The notes under the pieces were generated by a model. That model saw only the letters and a list, made by a program, of their open reading frames with translations, was not told where the DNA came from and ran no database searches. A DNA stretch of 6,063 nucleotides, taken from assembly GCA_030609665.1 (NCBI GenBank), contig JAUWBW010000117.1, positions 1-6,063 of the forward strand, written 5' to 3'. Of this stretch, positions 5,764-6,063 are shown in pieces. Source of the DNA: Methanosarcinaceae archaeon (GTDB taxonomy: Archaea > Halobacteriota > Methanosarcinia > Methanosarcinales > Methanosarcinaceae). The number at the start of each line of letters is the position of its first letter. Within the stretch, counting starts at the first letter, position 1. A program made the position numbers and the translations under genes.

Positions 5764-5891
5764 TCAAAGCCAAGCGGAGTGAAAGTATTAGTCCACCAAT
5801 TAAAGGGATATGCAGCACTTTTGCACCTGATGCTTGGCCTGAATATTTAAGAAATAATCTTGATGATGCTAGGAAACACGCACATCATTAG
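5739..5891 (+). pseudogene. Possible + strand gene remnant, unidentified
   Basis: This frame is open for 50 codons to TAG at 5889-5891 and has no ATG, GTG or TTG start. Its second half has a protein-like composition (SPPIKG, then STFAPDAWPEYLRNN, then LDDARKHAHH), with a tryptophan, prolines and a charged helix-like end. I do not recognise a family. It overlaps the AT-rich end of the - strand restriction remnant. In the next frame an ATG at 5761 would give only 29 residues. It may be the decayed 3' end of a transferred gene, or chance. Confidence 0.22.
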
Positions 5892-5896
5892 AAAAA
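5892..5896 (-). terminator. T-run after the right-edge gene
   Basis: On the - strand a run of five T follows the stop codon at 5898-5900 directly, within an ATAAATTTTTC context. This is the usual form of an archaeal terminator. On the + strand the same bases read as TTTATAAA and could instead act as a TATA box. Confidence 0.35.
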
Positions 5897-5897
5897 T

Positions 5898-6063
5898 TTA
5901 TAAAGTCTGAATCTTTGTTCTAACACCGATTTTCGTCAGCCATTTATGTTCCACCAAAAACATAACACTCTTTTCACCAAAACCTGACAGCCAGTACTGT
6001 TTTTCATAAAATGTAACTTTGGGATATGTTCCATCCACGGAACATTAAAATCTTGAAATTTTG
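5898..6063 (-). CDS. Unidentified gene, 3' end (5' end outside window)
   Basis: A - strand frame is open from the window edge to TAA at 5898-5900, giving 54 codons. It reads ...FQDFNVPWMEHIPKLHF, then MKKQYWLSGFGEKSVMFL, then VEHKWLTKIGVRTKIQTL. The rich mix of aromatic, charged and hydrophobic residues, three tryptophans and the T-run directly after the stop all suggest real coding sequence. An internal ATG at 6006-6008 could give a 36-residue peptide, but the frame continues naturally beyond it. I do not recognise the family. It is oriented like the YhcG-family gene and the two - strand remnants, so it may belong to the same accessory block. Upstream sequence is needed to tell whether it is a whole gene or another fragment. 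Confidence 0.5.

Noticed and set aside
5605..5850. 81-codon + strand ORF with a hydrophobic middle
   Set aside because: Its hydrophobic run comes from T-rich sequence opposite the restriction-enzyme tail, and its start lies inside the antisense of the nuclease gene.
6001..6039. Alternative frame starting at a GTG at 6037-6039 as the real start of the right-edge gene
   Set aside because: It would need a one-base slip in the run of six A (coding strand) at 6000-6005 to join the downstream protein, whereas the chosen frame is open to the window edge without any break.

Overview
The window reads as chromosomal DNA of a methanogenic archaeon, most likely of the Methanosarcinaceae (a Methanolobus-, Methanococcoides- or Methanohalophilus-like genus; the sequence alone does not settle which). 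The evidence is an archaeal A-type ATP synthase cluster in the order A-B-D followed by a tiny one-helix membrane protein, the order I recall for the aha operon of Methanosarcina mazei. The gene-boundary signals also look archaeal: GGAGG and GTGAT ribosome sites, and T-runs rather than strong hairpins after genes. I found no rRNA, tRNA or CRISPR array.

Bases 1-3148 (+ strand) are the tightly packed 3' end of the ATP synthase operon. It holds atpA (3' part only), atpB, atpD and a 58-residue single-helix protein too short for most gene callers. Together the first three make the catalytic hexamer (A3B3) and central stalk of the rotary enzyme that makes ATP from the ion gradient built by methanogenesis. 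The operon promoter lies outside the window.

Bases 3149-4389 change character. A lone GxxExxY-family PD-(D/E)XK-like protein (3332-3703, +) sits between two short arrays of a 9-bp repeat built on CACAGAG. The arrays are in opposite orientation, so the gene has near-perfect inverted ends (29 bp, 27 identical). This compact repeat-gene-repeat cassette is the most intriguing structure in the window. It is followed on the - strand by a stand-alone LigD-type 3'-phosphoesterase, a DNA/RNA end-healing enzyme without the ligase and polymerase modules found in bacterial LigD.

Bases 4390-6063 look like an eroded defence or mobile region, all or mostly on the - strand and more AT-rich. An intact YhcG/DUF1016 family PD-(D/E)XK protein (4602-5615) starts at TTG. 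It is preceded by a short remnant resembling the C-terminal tail of Eco57I-type restriction-methyltransferases and followed by a shorter remnant resembling the end of RecG-like/AlbA_2 ATP-binding regulators. The nuclease gene carries a 26-bp exact internal duplication. At the right edge, the 3' end of another, unidentified - strand gene enters the window. The setting is therefore a conserved energy operon abutting an accessory zone rich in nucleases and gene debris.
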